NCBI RefSeq assembly: GCF_039794105.1
Contig: NZ_JBDIWA010000006.1
Location: 62,001-126,000, forward strand
DNA length: 64,000 nt
Reading direction: 5' to 3'
From: Kuenenia sp039794105
GTDB lineage: Bacteria; Planctomycetota; Brocadiia; Brocadiales; Brocadiaceae
Positions 19,303 to 28,933 of this stretch are shown one piece after another; within the stretch, counting starts at the first letter, position 1; every line of letters starts with the position of its first letter. The notes below the pieces were generated by a model. The model did no database searches and was not told the origin of the DNA. It worked only from the letters and a program-made list of their open reading frames with translations. The position numbers and the translations under genes were made by a program.

Positions 19303-20295
19303 ATGGAAACAAAAAGGGTCTATTTTTTAATACAGGAATGGGAACACCCTGCGAGCAGATACAGGGTGTTGCAATATCTTCCCTACTTAAATGAAGCACA
19401 TATAGCATATACAGTATCACTTTTCCCCGGTTCGTTCTGGCAATGGATGAAATTGTTTTCTCAAATGAACGGTTATGATGTATTGTATGTCCAGAAAAAG
19501 AGGCTGTGGCATTGGCAACTTTGGTATCTGAAGAGAAAGCGCATCAAAATAATATATGATTTTGACGATGCGGTGATGTACAAAAGCCCGGTAGATGGAC
19601 GCCGAAGATCGTTTAAAAGACAGCGGACATTTGCCAGAATGGTGCGGTTTGCCGATTCTGTAATTGCAGGCAATTCGTATCTGAAATCAAAGGCATTGCC
19701 TTACAATAATAACGTAACTATTATCCCTACTGCAATAGATACGAGCAAGTATTCGGTCAGGAATTATGATACCAGGAAGGAAAAGATCACAATCGGATGG
19801 ATAGGGAGCAAGTCATCGCTTCCATTCATACAGGAATTGACGCCTGCTTTTGATCAGTTGGCAGAACAAAATAAATCGCTGGAACTGAAGATTATTTGCA
19901 ACGAATTTATTGATTGCAAAACAATGCCTGTACACAAAAAGATATGGGCAATTGAAGACGAAAATGCTGATTTACAAGGCATTGATATAGGTTTGGCGCC
20001 TTTGCCGAATCATGAATGGACAAGGGGCAAGTGCGCTACAAAGCTGCTTCAATATTTCGCAGTAGGCGTTCCCGTAGTATGTTCACCGGTGGGAGTTCAC
20101 AGTGAGATTGTTGAGGAAGGCGTGAACGGCATGTTTGCTTCAAGTGTTGATGAGTGGGCAGAGAAGATAAAATGCCTGGCCGATGATGCGGCGCTGAGAA
20201 AACGTATGGGGCTGGCAGGGAGAAAGACATTAGATACCGGATATTCATTACAGGCGAACGCACCGAAATTTATAAATGTTATCAGGGGTGTGTAA
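19303..20295 (+). CDS. Glycosyltransferase, GT4-like
   Basis: 330 residues. The N-terminal part begins FLIQEWEHPASRYRVLQYLP, typical of family 4 enzymes that strip or transfer sugars in surface glycans. The C-terminal donor-binding half has ITIGWIGSKSS, then GIDIGLAPLPNHEWTRGKC, and VVCSPVGVHSEIVEEGVNG, whose Glu-rich EX7E-like region contacts the nucleotide sugar. It starts 12 bp after the kinase gene, so co-transcription is very likely. The sugar and acceptor cannot be predicted. Confidence 0.88.
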   Translation: METKRVYFLIQEWEHPASRYRVLQYLPYLNEAHIAYTVSLFPGSFWQWMKLFSQMNGYDVLYVQKKRLWHWQLWYLKRKRIKIIYDFDDAVMYKSPVDGRRRSFKRQRTFARMVRFADSVIAGNSYLKSKALPYNNNVTIIPTAIDTSKYSVRNYDTRKEKITIGWIGSKSSLPFIQELTPAFDQLAEQNKSLELKIICNEFIDCKTMPVHKKIWAIEDENADLQGIDIGLAPLPNHEWTRGKCATKLLQYFAVGVPVVCSPVGVHSEIVEEGVNGMFASSVDEWAEKIKCLADDAALRKRMGLAGRKTLDTGYSLQANAPKFINVIRGV

Positions 20296-20366
20296 AGTAG
20301 ATGGTAAGAAAAGTTTCACGGCGAAAATCTCTTCTAAAATGGCTATAACTAAGGACACCACTCATT

Positions 20367-21455
20367 ATGAAAATTCTTTACGAATATTCTGATCACAAGT
20401 GGACGGGGCCTTCGCAGCCTATCGTTGAGTTGTGTAATTATATGAGCAAAAAGGCCGACGTTATGTTGTTGACGAGTGTGCCTAAAATTCCGGACACAGG
20501 CTTGATTTCTCATGTGGAATCCGGCAGGATAAAAACGGTACAAACCCTTGCTAAGCGCGGTGGGATTGGCGCAATGATGAGAAACAGGCGTGTGGCAAAG
20601 CAGGTTGTTCAACAATTTGATCCTGACATCATTCATTTCTTTCGTGATAGAGACCTTGCTGTGCACCTGGGGAATTCGCATAAGGCGGTAAAAATATTTA
20701 CCGATTTCAAGGTTACTCCTCCCGGCTTTTTGAAAAAAACAATTTGCAAAAGGGCGGATGTTTTCACGGTATTTAGCCTTAAATTAAGAGAGATGCTGCA
20801 AAACGATTTCAGGAAGGTCGTTTGTTTAAACCCGTGGCTGGATATTCATCAAATACCGAAAGAACCAAAAAATATCAGGCCGGAATTTGGTTTAAAGGAT
20901 GATGATTTTGTGGTTGGCCTTGTCATGAGAGTGCAGCATCACAGAAAATTTGAACTGGTTGTTGAAGTCGCTAAAATAATAAAGGAATCCGGTAAAAATA
21001 TTAAGTTTTTACTGCTGGGAAGGGGCCCTAATCTGAATAAACTGGCGGTAACGCCGGTTAAGAAACATAAATTAGAGGATAGTGTGATTTTCGGCGGGTA
21101 CAAGAGGTTGGATTATTGGGACGCAGTACATTGCTTTGACGTAATGTTTTATACGGTTGCCGGTTCTGATGGAACAGCGAGGGCTTTAAGGCAATGTCAG
21201 GCGTTGGGGAAGCCTATTATCTGTCTAAGGAGAGATTTTGTTGAGGAAATCGTCCATGACGGTATTGATGGGTTTGTGACGGGAGATGATCCAAAGGAAA
21301 TTGCAGAAAGATTATTTGCCTTATATTCTCAAAAAGATATGCTTTTTGAATTTTCAAAACAATCGGTTGTGCAGGGGCGTAAATATGATCTTGAAAATGT
21401 TGGCGGCGAAATATACGCATTATATGAAGAATGTATAATGAGAGCCAGGCCATAA
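20367..21455 (+). CDS. Glycosyltransferase family 4
   Basis: 362 residues, GT-B fold. The acceptor half starts KILYEYSDHKWTGPSQPIVE. The donor half has VGLVMRVQHHRKFELVVEVA, FLLLGRGPN and ARALRQCQALGKPIICLR followed by VEEIVHDGIDGFVTGD, which is the donor-site signature of the family. It is likely a further sugar-adding step of the same LPS or exopolysaccharide cluster; specificity is unknown. Confidence 0.9.
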   Translation: MKILYEYSDHKWTGPSQPIVELCNYMSKKADVMLLTSVPKIPDTGLISHVESGRIKTVQTLAKRGGIGAMMRNRRVAKQVVQQFDPDIIHFFRDRDLAVHLGNSHKAVKIFTDFKVTPPGFLKKTICKRADVFTVFSLKLREMLQNDFRKVVCLNPWLDIHQIPKEPKNIRPEFGLKDDDFVVGLVMRVQHHRKFELVVEVAKIIKESGKNIKFLLLGRGPNLNKLAVTPVKKHKLEDSVIFGGYKRLDYWDAVHCFDVMFYTVAGSDGTARALRQCQALGKPIICLRRDFVEEIVHDGIDGFVTGDDPKEIAERLFALYSQKDMLFEFSKQSVVQGRKYDLENVGGEIYALYEECIMRARP

Positions 21456-21508
21456 ATAGTAAGAAGGATAGTTTTCTATGCGTTACAAAAAAGGTGTAAT
21501 CTGTGCTT

Positions 21509-22396
21509 ATGGCAAATAAAAAACCACTGGTTTCTATTGTTATGCCTACCTATAACTGTGCAGCTTATTTGCCGGAATCAATTGAATCCATTCTTGCACA
21601 AACATACGATACATATGAAGTTGTTGTGATTGATGATGGTTCTGCGGATAACACGAAGCTGGTATTGGAGCCTTATATGGAAAAGATAAGGTATATTGAT
21701 TTAGGGCGCAATGAAGGGCTTCCAACGGCAAGAAATCTGGGTATTCAGTCGGCGAAGGGGGAGTATGTCGCATTCCTTGATGCCGATGATATCTGGATGC
21801 CGGAGAAACTGGAGATGTCAATTGACCAATTCATGAAAAATCCTGATGCTGGTATGGTATATTCAAAACATATAAATATAGACTCAAAAAGCCAGTTTAT
21901 GGAAGGAAAGATCATGAGAAGATTACCATCTGGCAATATCTTCACTCAATTATTCTTTGAACAAAATTTTATAATATGTTCTTCCGTTGTGGTTCGTAAA
22001 GAGGTGTTTAATAAAACGGCTTTATTTGATTCTGAATTAGTAAACTGCCAGGATTGGGACATGTGGCTGAGAATTGCATTCTATTACAAAGCGATTGGCA
22101 TAGACGTTCCGCTGGTGAAATACCGGCATAGTTCCAAATCTCTCAGTAAAAACCGCGATAATGTCCTGAAATACCAGAAAGTGATAATTGATAAGATATA
22201 TACTATGTTTAAAGATAGTGAGAACGGCATTAGCGAAAAAATGTATAAAAAACGTTTAGCAGCACATTATGCTAAAATCGGCAGACATTATATGCGAATG
22301 GGCGATAAAATTGCGGCAAGGGAAAATTTTCGTCTTTCGTTGAAAATGGATCCGGTTAATATCAGAACTTTGAGATACTACTTGTTTCATTCATGA
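21509..22396 (+). CDS. Glycosyltransferase family 2
   Basis: About 295 residues. GT-A motifs are VSIVMPTYNCAAYLPESIES, the nucleotide-binding VVIDDGSADNT, GLPTARNLGI and the DXD-equivalent FLDADDIW, then a QDWDMWLRIA catalytic region. The ATG at 21509 is preferred to the GTG at 21503. The C-terminal ~60 residues read like one TPR-type hairpin (YAKIGRHYMRMGDKIAAREN). Its stop overlaps the next start by 4 bp (ATGA), so the two are translationally coupled. Confidence 0.9.
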   Translation: MANKKPLVSIVMPTYNCAAYLPESIESILAQTYDTYEVVVIDDGSADNTKLVLEPYMEKIRYIDLGRNEGLPTARNLGIQSAKGEYVAFLDADDIWMPEKLEMSIDQFMKNPDAGMVYSKHINIDSKSQFMEGKIMRRLPSGNIFTQLFFEQNFIICSSVVVRKEVFNKTALFDSELVNCQDWDMWLRIAFYYKAIGIDVPLVKYRHSSKSLSKNRDNVLKYQKVIIDKIYTMFKDSENGISEKMYKKRLAAHYAKIGRHYMRMGDKIAARENFRLSLKMDPVNIRTLRYYLFHS

Positions 22397-23349
22397 ATGA
22401 CCTGTGTATTATTATTGTCAACTGGAACACAAAAGACCTGTTGTTGAAATGCATTGCATCCGTTTATGAATCGGATACAGATTGTATTATCAAAATTTGT
22501 GTCGTGGATAACGGATCTAAAGATGACAGTGTTGTGGCGGTGCGTAGCAGGTATCCCGGAGTGCATATTATAGAGAACAGTGAAAACAAGGGGTTTGCCG
22601 CCGCGGTGAATCAGGCAATAACGGCTATTTCCTCCAAATATTACGTATTGCTTAATACAGATGCGATTTTAGAAAAAAATACGTTGCGGATATTGTATGC
22701 TTTTATGGAATCCCATAATGATGCGGGAATTGCCGGTGTTCAACTGTTAAAACCAAACGGTATGAAACAAAACAGTTTTGATAATTATCCCACCCTGGCA
22801 TCTGAGTTATTGAATAAAAGTCTCTTGCGATGGTTGTTTCCTGATAAATACCTTAGTAAGAAACGTGTTATCACGCAGCCCATCGAAATAGAATCGGTTA
22901 TAGGGGCATGTATTATGGTAAGGAATGAGGCGATAAAAAAAACCGGTAAATTGGATGAAGGGTTTTTTTTCTTTCTTGAAGAGACTGACTGGTGCTATCG
23001 CATGAAAAATGCTGGGTGGAGGGTGTGGCATATCCCCGACGCCAGGGTGATTCATCTGGGGGGAGAGAGCAAGAGAAAAGCGCCGTGGCAATCGCAAATT
23101 GAATATTGCCGGTCGTTGTATCTTTTTTTTAAAAAGAATTATTCCCGAGATGTTTACGTTACCTTCAGAATATTGTATGTGATGAAGATTTTATTCAATT
23201 TAATCATCAATAGCGCTGGGAACGGCATTGTTATGTTTCTTAGCAGGAAGTTGAGATACCGGTTGACAATATATTGCAGGCTTTTTCAATGGCATGTACT
23301 GTTATGTCCTGATTGGATGGGATTACGGTCGGCAAAACCAAGTAAATAA
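22393..23349 (+). CDS. Glycosyltransferase family 2, rhamnosyltransferase-like
   Basis: 318 residues. IIIVNWNTKDLLLKCIAS and VVDNGSKDDSV mark the nucleotide-binding part, and YVLLNTDAIL holds the DXD-type metal site. VIGACIMVRNEA and FFFLEETDWCYRMKNAGW are characteristic of WbbL-like rhamnosyltransferases. The C-terminal third has an amphipathic and hydrophobic stretch that may attach it to the membrane. It is coupled to the preceding gene by the ATGA overlap. Confidence 0.9.
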   Translation: MNDLCIIIVNWNTKDLLLKCIASVYESDTDCIIKICVVDNGSKDDSVVAVRSRYPGVHIIENSENKGFAAAVNQAITAISSKYYVLLNTDAILEKNTLRILYAFMESHNDAGIAGVQLLKPNGMKQNSFDNYPTLASELLNKSLLRWLFPDKYLSKKRVITQPIEIESVIGACIMVRNEAIKKTGKLDEGFFFFLEETDWCYRMKNAGWRVWHIPDARVIHLGGESKRKAPWQSQIEYCRSLYLFFKKNYSRDVYVTFRILYVMKILFNLIINSAGNGIVMFLSRKLRYRLTIYCRLFQWHVLLCPDWMGLRSAKPSK

Positions 23350-23385
23350 GAATTATTTAGGAACAGGCGGGCAAAACTACCATTG

Positions 23386-24720
23386 ATGAATACGAAAAAT
23401 AGTAAATACATAAGTCAGGTATCAGAGTACGCATTTATTGCGTATTTTTTTATTTTAACATTTTTTCCTTACGGCGCTGATGTCATTAAAGTGATGTGTT
23501 TGATGACAATGGTCGGATGCCTGGCGTATCAGATGGTTCTTGAGAAACGGATTATCTTTGAGAAAACAGCGCTTAACATACCCATTCTGGTATTTTTTAT
23601 TTATCTAATAATAGCGTCAATTTTTTCAAAAAATACAAAATATTGTTTCGAAACACTATTGCATGACTATGTCCCATACTTCATCATCTTTTTTTGTATG
23701 GTCAATACAATACACAGTATTGAGCAAGTGAAACGCATAATAAAGGCAATGCTTATTACCTGTGGGTTGGTATGTGCATATGGTTTGTATGGGTATTATG
23801 CTGGAATTGCCGTAAGAGATGAGAGGTTAATTGCTACATTTAAGTATCACTCAAGGATTGCAAAATATATTTCATTGTTCCTGCCGATTGCTATTTGCCT
23901 GTTTTTTTATTACAGAAGCATATTTGTTAGGTTTTGGCTTGGATGTCTTGTCTTTGTAAGCGGATATGCAATAGTTCTGACAATGAGCAGGGCAAGCTGG
24001 TTCGCAAATATGGTTGCTGTGATTTATATAGCGTTCATGTTGAAAAAAAGGTATTTGCTCATTGCGATAATTGTGCTGAGTCCTTTATTATTGGTGCTTT
24101 TGCCATCAAAATATTCCATGCACGCCAAAACCATCACGCAATATGATAAATTCTTTTCGTCGAACAAGATTCTTGGAGAAAGGTTGATGTGCTGGAAGGC
24201 GTCGATTGCGATTATTCTTGATCATCCGTTGATGGGGATCGGGCCAGGAAAAAGAAACTTCAGGGATATATATGAAACATACAGAAAGGAGATTAGGGAA
24301 AAAGAAAAGAAATCTCTTGGGGATACTTCTGCGAAGACTGTTAAGAAGAAAAAGAGTGTGAAGCCGAAAAAAGTGCAAAAAGTTGAAGGTCTTTCGCATG
24401 CGCATAATATTATACTGCATATGTGGGTGGAAACGGGGATATTTGGGTTGGCGATCTTCCTATGGATGTTTACAATAATATTTTATAGAACAATAAAAGC
24501 GATAAAATCAATTGCAGAAAATAGATTCGAAAAAATGCTGCTTGTAGGTGTTTCGGCCGGTCTTGTTTCGCTAATTTCGCACGGATTAACTGATATTTTC
24601 TGGAAAACCCCTGAATCCTTATTTCTTTGGCAGGTTATCGGGGTGTTGTTTCTTATTATTCAATTAGAGGGAAACAGAAAAAGAAAGGATATTTTAAGCA
24701 GTCATTCAGGGAATAGCTAA
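23386..24720 (+). CDS. O-antigen ligase/polymerase-like membrane protein
   Basis: About 444 residues with 10-12 predicted membrane spans and a long periplasmic loop containing GIGPGKRNFRDIY and SHAHNIILHMWVETGIFGL. This HxxxLHxxxETG-type block is the hallmark of the Wzy/WaaL (O-antigen ligase) family. A Lys-rich insert (~305-330, for example KKKKSVKPKK) sits in that loop. It closes the glycan cluster, consistent with polymerising or ligating the finished chain in the inner membrane. The ATG at 23386 is preferred to the TTG one codon earlier. Its 3' 237 bp are duplicated at 25781-26017. Confidence 0.88.
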   Translation: MNTKNSKYISQVSEYAFIAYFFILTFFPYGADVIKVMCLMTMVGCLAYQMVLEKRIIFEKTALNIPILVFFIYLIIASIFSKNTKYCFETLLHDYVPYFIIFFCMVNTIHSIEQVKRIIKAMLITCGLVCAYGLYGYYAGIAVRDERLIATFKYHSRIAKYISLFLPIAICLFFYYRSIFVRFWLGCLVFVSGYAIVLTMSRASWFANMVAVIYIAFMLKKRYLLIAIIVLSPLLLVLLPSKYSMHAKTITQYDKFFSSNKILGERLMCWKASIAIILDHPLMGIGPGKRNFRDIYETYRKEIREKEKKSLGDTSAKTVKKKKSVKPKKVQKVEGLSHAHNIILHMWVETGIFGLAIFLWMFTIIFYRTIKAIKSIAENRFEKMLLVGVSAGLVSLISHGLTDIFWKTPESLFLWQVIGVLFLIIQLEGNRKRKDILSSHSGNS

Positions 24721-24829
24721 TGCTATGCTTGCCAATTAAGAACGCATTTTCCGAACCGAAAAATGAGGAAGACAATTTGACTTAAATCCTCATGATGGTT
24801 TATTTTCATTGACAGAAGAAATATTGTCT
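24593..24829. repeat. Source copy of a 237-bp direct duplication (other copy 25781-26017)
   Basis: Covers the last ~43 codons of the ligase gene and ~110 bp of the following spacer. The copy lies at a constant offset of 1188 bp without indels and with only a few substitutions, so the duplication is recent. Confidence 0.9.
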
Positions 24830-24852
24830 ACATCAGCAAAATCCTTTTTTAA

Positions 24853-25083
24853 TCAGGAGACAGCAAGTTCTCGAACATGGGTGATGTCCCTTTTACTAAC
24901 TGCTCGTATTTGAGATGAAAGCAAAGTTGTAACAGCAACTGTTCCACCGTCAAGTGTCATAAATTCAACTTCAAATGCTTCACCCTGACGATGAATATGA
25001 ACAACCGTACCGACGTCACCAGCCTGTAAACCATCCTCCGGTAAGTCTTTCAACAAAACAATTCGATCATGCTCTTTTATCAT
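24853..25083 (-). CDS. DUF4926 family protein
   Basis: 76 residues. DRIVLLKDLPEDGLQAGDVG followed by VVHIH and FEVEFMTLDGGTVAV is the compact SH3-like DUF4926 pattern. AGGAG precedes the ATG at 25083. It starts 9 bp after the DUF6883 gene and is probably co-transcribed with it. DUF4926 genes commonly sit next to DUF6883 genes, so the pair may act together, possibly as toxin and antidote. That is inference; neither has a function I can name. Confidence 0.8.
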   Translation of the reverse strand: MIKEHDRIVLLKDLPEDGLQAGDVGTVVHIHRQGEAFEVEFMTLDGGTVAVTTLLSSQIRAVSKRDITHVRELAVS

Positions 25084-25092
25084 GATTTTCTC

Positions 25093-25425
25093 CTATTTTG
25101 GGTGTGCAGTAATCAATCTTGGTGTTGTAGACTGTTTTTCTATTATCCAAACAGTCCTTACATATGGATTGCGGCTATCTGGTGTTTCTAACCATCCATC
25201 TACACTATAACGTGTGCCATATTCAGATTCAACGACTTTTGTCACATTATAGGTTGCCCCGTGTTTGCGCAAAGATTCTGCTAATATTTTACAGTTTTCC
25301 AGCGTGAAACCAAATTGAGAGAAAAAGATTGCTTTATTGCTCCCATCCGGATGTGATGTACACAACAAGTATTCCGTAATTTTCTTACGATCCACTTGTG
25401 CCTGATTTGCATTAGGCAAATTCAT
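25093..25425 (-). CDS. DUF6883 family protein
   Basis: 110 residues. KITEYLLCTSHPDGSNKAIF, FGFTLENCKILAESLRKHG and VRTVWIIEKQSTTPRLITAH form the recognisable DUF6883 pattern, also seen as C-terminal domains in larger proteins. The pair with DUF4926 lies on the minus strand between the intact ligase gene and its broken copy, so it may have arrived with, or caused, the duplication. A small secreted or intracellular toxin is one possibility; evidence is only contextual. Confidence 0.72.
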   Translation of the reverse strand: MNLPNANQAQVDRKKITEYLLCTSHPDGSNKAIFFSQFGFTLENCKILAESLRKHGATYNVTKVVESEYGTRYSVDGWLETPDSRNPYVRTVWIIEKQSTTPRLITAHPK

Positions 25426-25651
25426 TAGTTTTCTTACGTGAAAGTAATTTTACGTGGTATAGCTTTATGTCTCTTCAGTAAAATCTATGGGTAAAAAGAA
25501 AAAGAGTGTGCATCTGTTGTCCAACCTGATTAAATGAATGAAACACCAATCCCATTCATTACCAATGATGAGCAACAAATGTAAGTAAAAACTATATTGA
25601 ATAAATGTAATAAATTCAAGTTCTTTGTGTATTCGAATATTCGATATAAGG

Positions 25652-25908
25652 ATGAATACGAAGGGCAGGTTATTGAAATCGACATCTTTTTCAAAAAATA
25701 CAAAATATTGTTTCGAAACACTATTGCATGACTATGTCCCATACTTCATCATCTTTTTTTGCATGGTCAATACAATATATATATTTTCTGGAAAACCCCT
25801 GAATCCTTATTTCTTTGGCAGGTTATCGGGGTGTTGTTTCTTATTATTCAATTAGAGGGAAACAGAAAAAGAAAGGATATTTTAAGCAGTCATTCAGGGA
25901 ATAGCTAA
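25652..25908 (+). pseudogene. Internally deleted copy of the O-antigen ligase gene
   Basis: Begins ATGAATACGAA like the intact gene, then jumps. 25687-25777 matches 23622-23712 (YCFETLLHDYVPYFIIFFCM region), and 25781-26017 matches 24593-24829 including the stop codon. About 220 bp and about 880 bp of the original are missing at the two junctions. After the second junction the reading frame differs from the original. The spacer 25426-26157 otherwise holds only a terminator hairpin. Confidence 0.88.
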
Positions 25909-26070
25909 TGCTATGCTTGCCAATTAAGAACGCATTTCCCGAACCGAAAAATGAGGAAGACTATGTGACTTAAATCCTCATGATGGTTTATTTTCATTGA
26001 CAGAAAAAATATTGTCTGTAATAATCTATCGAGAATAGTATTATTTAATACAAAGTTAATCTTGTTATAT

Positions 26071-26098
26071 GCCGCTTCGTTATTCGTTGCGGCTTTTT
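26071..26098 (+). terminator. Likely Rho-independent terminator
   Basis: Stem GCCGC / GCGGC followed by a T-run (GCGGCTTTTTTA), located after the duplicated block and before typA. It probably insulates typA from the glycan cluster. Confidence 0.6.
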
Positions 26099-26157
26099 TA
26101 TTTTGAGTTCGTAGTGGAAACACAATAACGTCTCCATAGAAAAATCTGAGGAAAAGA

Positions 26158-28008
26158 ATGGCAAAAACTGTAAGAGATAATGTTCGTAATGTAGCAATTA
26201 TTGCCCATGTTGATCACGGCAAAACGACTCTGGTTGATCAATTGCTTAAGCAGAGCGGCACGTTTAGGGTGAACCAGCAGATTCAGCATAGTGAAAGAAT
26301 CATGGATTCAAATGACCTTGAGCGTGAGCGTGGTATAACCATACTGGCAAAAAATACTGCTATTAATTATGAAGGAGTGAAAATAAATATAATAGATACG
26401 CCAGGACATGCCGATTTTGGCGGAGAAGTGGAGCGGGTGCTCAAAATGGCGGATGGTGTGTTGCTGCTGGTTGATGCGGCGGAGGGGGTCATGCCTCAGA
26501 CGAGGTTTGTACTGCGAAAAGCCCTTGGTTATAATTTGAATCCTCTTGTTGTCATTAACAAGATTGACCGTCCTGACGCCCGTTGTCAGGATGTAATCAA
26601 TGAAGTGTTTGATCTCTTTGTGGACCTTGACGCCAACGACGAACAATTGGATTTTAAAATTGTATATGCAAGCGGACGAAACGGCTATGCCAAATTATCG
26701 CTTGATGACGAAAGCAGCGATATCAGACCACTCCTTGATGCAATTATACAATTTGTTCCAAAACCGTGTTATGACACTGAATTCCCATTGCAAATGCAGA
26801 TAGCATCGCTTGATTATAATGACTATGTCGGCAGGATTGGAATTGGCAGGATTTTTTCCGGCACAATTACCACCGGTCAGCAAGTTGTCAGAATTGATAA
26901 GACAGGAAAACAATCCTTGCATAAGATTACTGAGGTGTTTGCGTTTGTGGGATTATCAAGGGAAAAAACGCAGTCGGCAATGGCAGGGGACATTATAGCG
27001 TTAACGGGAATTGAGAATATTGACATTAGCGACACGATTACTTCTGTTGAAAATCCACAAGCAATGCCGTTGATACATATTGATGAACCAACCCTTTCCA
27101 TGGTATTTTCCGTTAATAATTCTCCGTTTTGTGGTAAGGATGGAAAATTTGTTACCAGTAGAAATTTGAGGGAGAGATTGTTTCGGGAATTACGTTCAAA
27201 CGTTGCCCTTAAGGTGGACGAAACAGCTTCGCCCGATGCTTTTTGCATTTCAGGAAGGGGATTATTACACCTCTCAATATTAATCGAAAACATGCGCAGG
27301 GAAGGATATGAATTACAGGTGTCAAAACCGAAAGTAATTTATAAGGAAATATACGGAAAGAGAATGGAACCTATGGAGTATGTAGTTATAGATGTGCCAA
27401 AAGAAATGGAGGGGCAGGCGATTTCTCTTCTGGGGGCAAGAAAAGGTGAAATTGTCAGCATGAAAACGGAAAAACAATATACACATTTTGAATTTAAGGC
27501 GCCCTCGCGTGGATTAATTGGTTTGAGAAACCGTTTATTGAGTTCTACGCGCGGAGAGGCGGTTATGCATCATAATTTTTATGATTACGAACCTTACAAA
27601 GGAGATATAGTGCACAGGACGCAGGGCGTATTGGTTTCTATGGCTGCTGGTGAGGCCACGGCATACGCTTTGGAAGGTTTACAGGACCGCGGAATAATGT
27701 TTGTTAAACCTGGTGAAGAAGTGTATGAAGGGATGATAGTTGGTGAGCATTGTGAACAGAATGATATTGTGGTTAACGTGATAAGGGAGAAGAAGGCTAC
27801 GAATATCCGACAGGCTACCGGAGAGAAAGGCGTTAAGTTGTCTCCGCACAGAGAATTTTCACTAGAGATGGCACTTGAATATATTGAAGACGATGAGCTG
27901 GTTGAAATTACTCCTAAAACATTTCGGTTAAGAAAAAAAATTCTTACGGAGAATGAAAGGAGAACCACACGCAGGCAACAGAACCCTGAAAAGGTAGCAA
28001 TTCCATAA
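26158..28008 (+). CDS. typA: Ribosome-associated GTPase TypA/BipA
   Basis: 616 residues, normal length. G1 AHVDHGKTT (16-24), effector region with RERGIT, G3 DTPGHADF and G4 NKIDR are all intact. The EF-G-like domains and the BipA-specific C-terminus with GLIGLRNRLLSSTRGEAVMH are complete. It binds the ribosome under stress and assists 50S assembly and adaptation to cold or nutrient stress. GAGGAAAAGA precedes the ATG. A terminator lies before it and one after, so it is monocistronic. Confidence 0.97.
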   Translation: MAKTVRDNVRNVAIIAHVDHGKTTLVDQLLKQSGTFRVNQQIQHSERIMDSNDLERERGITILAKNTAINYEGVKINIIDTPGHADFGGEVERVLKMADGVLLLVDAAEGVMPQTRFVLRKALGYNLNPLVVINKIDRPDARCQDVINEVFDLFVDLDANDEQLDFKIVYASGRNGYAKLSLDDESSDIRPLLDAIIQFVPKPCYDTEFPLQMQIASLDYNDYVGRIGIGRIFSGTITTGQQVVRIDKTGKQSLHKITEVFAFVGLSREKTQSAMAGDIIALTGIENIDISDTITSVENPQAMPLIHIDEPTLSMVFSVNNSPFCGKDGKFVTSRNLRERLFRELRSNVALKVDETASPDAFCISGRGLLHLSILIENMRREGYELQVSKPKVIYKEIYGKRMEPMEYVVIDVPKEMEGQAISLLGARKGEIVSMKTEKQYTHFEFKAPSRGLIGLRNRLLSSTRGEAVMHHNFYDYEPYKGDIVHRTQGVLVSMAAGEATAYALEGLQDRGIMFVKPGEEVYEGMIVGEHCEQNDIVVNVIREKKATNIRQATGEKGVKLSPHREFSLEMALEYIEDDELVEITPKTFRLRKKILTENERRTTRRQQNPEKVAIP

Positions 28009-28050
28009 CGATACGAAGATTCGTTACGCAAATAATGTTTTGTTTAAAAA

Positions 28051-28078
28051 AAAAGCAGGCTGAAAAGCCTGCTTTTTT
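28051..28078. terminator. Bidirectional terminator between typA and the HU gene
   Basis: GCAGGC-TGAAAA-GCCTGC stem-loop (28055-28072) with an A-run on the left and a T-run on the right, so it can serve both convergent genes. Confidence 0.9.
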
Positions 28079-28107
28079 AACAACAATAGTTAATGTATAT
28101 TTATTTA

Positions 28108-28419
28108 TTATTTCTTTTTCATTTTTCCTGTTGAAGCGGAACCACATTTTGCTACAACCTTTTTAAAATCTTGTCCTACGCTGAATTTAACAGTTTTGCT
28201 TGCCTTAATAGTAATAACTGCTCCTGTTTGGGGATTCCTTCCTTTTCGTGCTTTTCTTTCTTTTACTGAAAAGGTTCCGAAACCAATAAGACGCACTTCG
28301 TTCGATTTCTTTACACCTTGCTTGATGCCGTTCAACACAGCGTTTACCGCCTTTTCTCCGCAAGCCTTAGAAACACTACATTCATTTGCAACATACTCAA
28401 CTAACTCCTGTTTATTCAT
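28108..28419 (-). CDS. HU/IHF family DNA-binding protein
   Basis: 103 residues. VEYVANECSVSKACGEKAVN forms the dimerising helices. VRLIGFGTFSVKERKARKGR and NPQTGAVITIKASKTVKF make the DNA-wrapping beta arms, with the conserved Pro in NPQTG. A short Lys-rich tail (TGKMKKK) extends the usual ~90 residues. It bends DNA and compacts the nucleoid. GAAAGGAGAAAG lies just upstream of the ATG at 28419. Confidence 0.95.
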   Translation of the reverse strand: MNKQELVEYVANECSVSKACGEKAVNAVLNGIKQGVKKSNEVRLIGFGTFSVKERKARKGRNPQTGAVITIKASKTVKFSVGQDFKKVVAKCGSASTGKMKKK

Positions 28420-28702
28420 ACAACTTTCTCCTTTCTAAAAATATGGCGTATATAAGATAACCATAAGGACAAGCTAAAGTAGGGGTTAGAATACAGTAAA
28501 TAACATTCTGAATCAAGCAATTTTTTGGGCATTCTGAAAAAATGTAAGTAGGGTATATTTGTGCAAACAAGCATAAATAGGGAATCAGCAAGGGGAATAT
28601 TTTTCAGCTTAACTCGTTTCCAACGTTTTAGCTGTTTGAAAATTGCATTTCAATAAATCAGGCCGCCTTTGTCAGCGACTTTATTCTGTTGTTGATCTTG
28701 AT

Positions 28703-28787
28703 GTAGAGACACATTGCATGCGTCTGGAAACTGCTGCGCGTAATGAAAATGTTGACGCAACAGAGAGACGCATGCAATGCGTCTCTA
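28703..28787. repeat. Inverted repeat in spacer
   Basis: TGTAGAGACACATTGCATGC (28703 on) is nearly the reverse complement of GCATGCAATGCGTCTCTACA ending 28787. The 85-bp segment can fold into a long hairpin. Similar GTAGAGAC arms occur in MITE element 1, so this is a family of foldable repeats. Confidence 0.75.
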
Positions 28788-28933
28788 CAAAAAGTCGTCG
28801 GAGTTGAGAGTGGCGGTATGACTGGAAAAGGTACATAAATGAACTTGGGGAGGTCTCATTATTCAGGTTGATGACCGTAATGCTGCATACTGCAAGGGAA
28901 GCCGAAGGGTATGGCGGGATAATGAGAAGTCGG

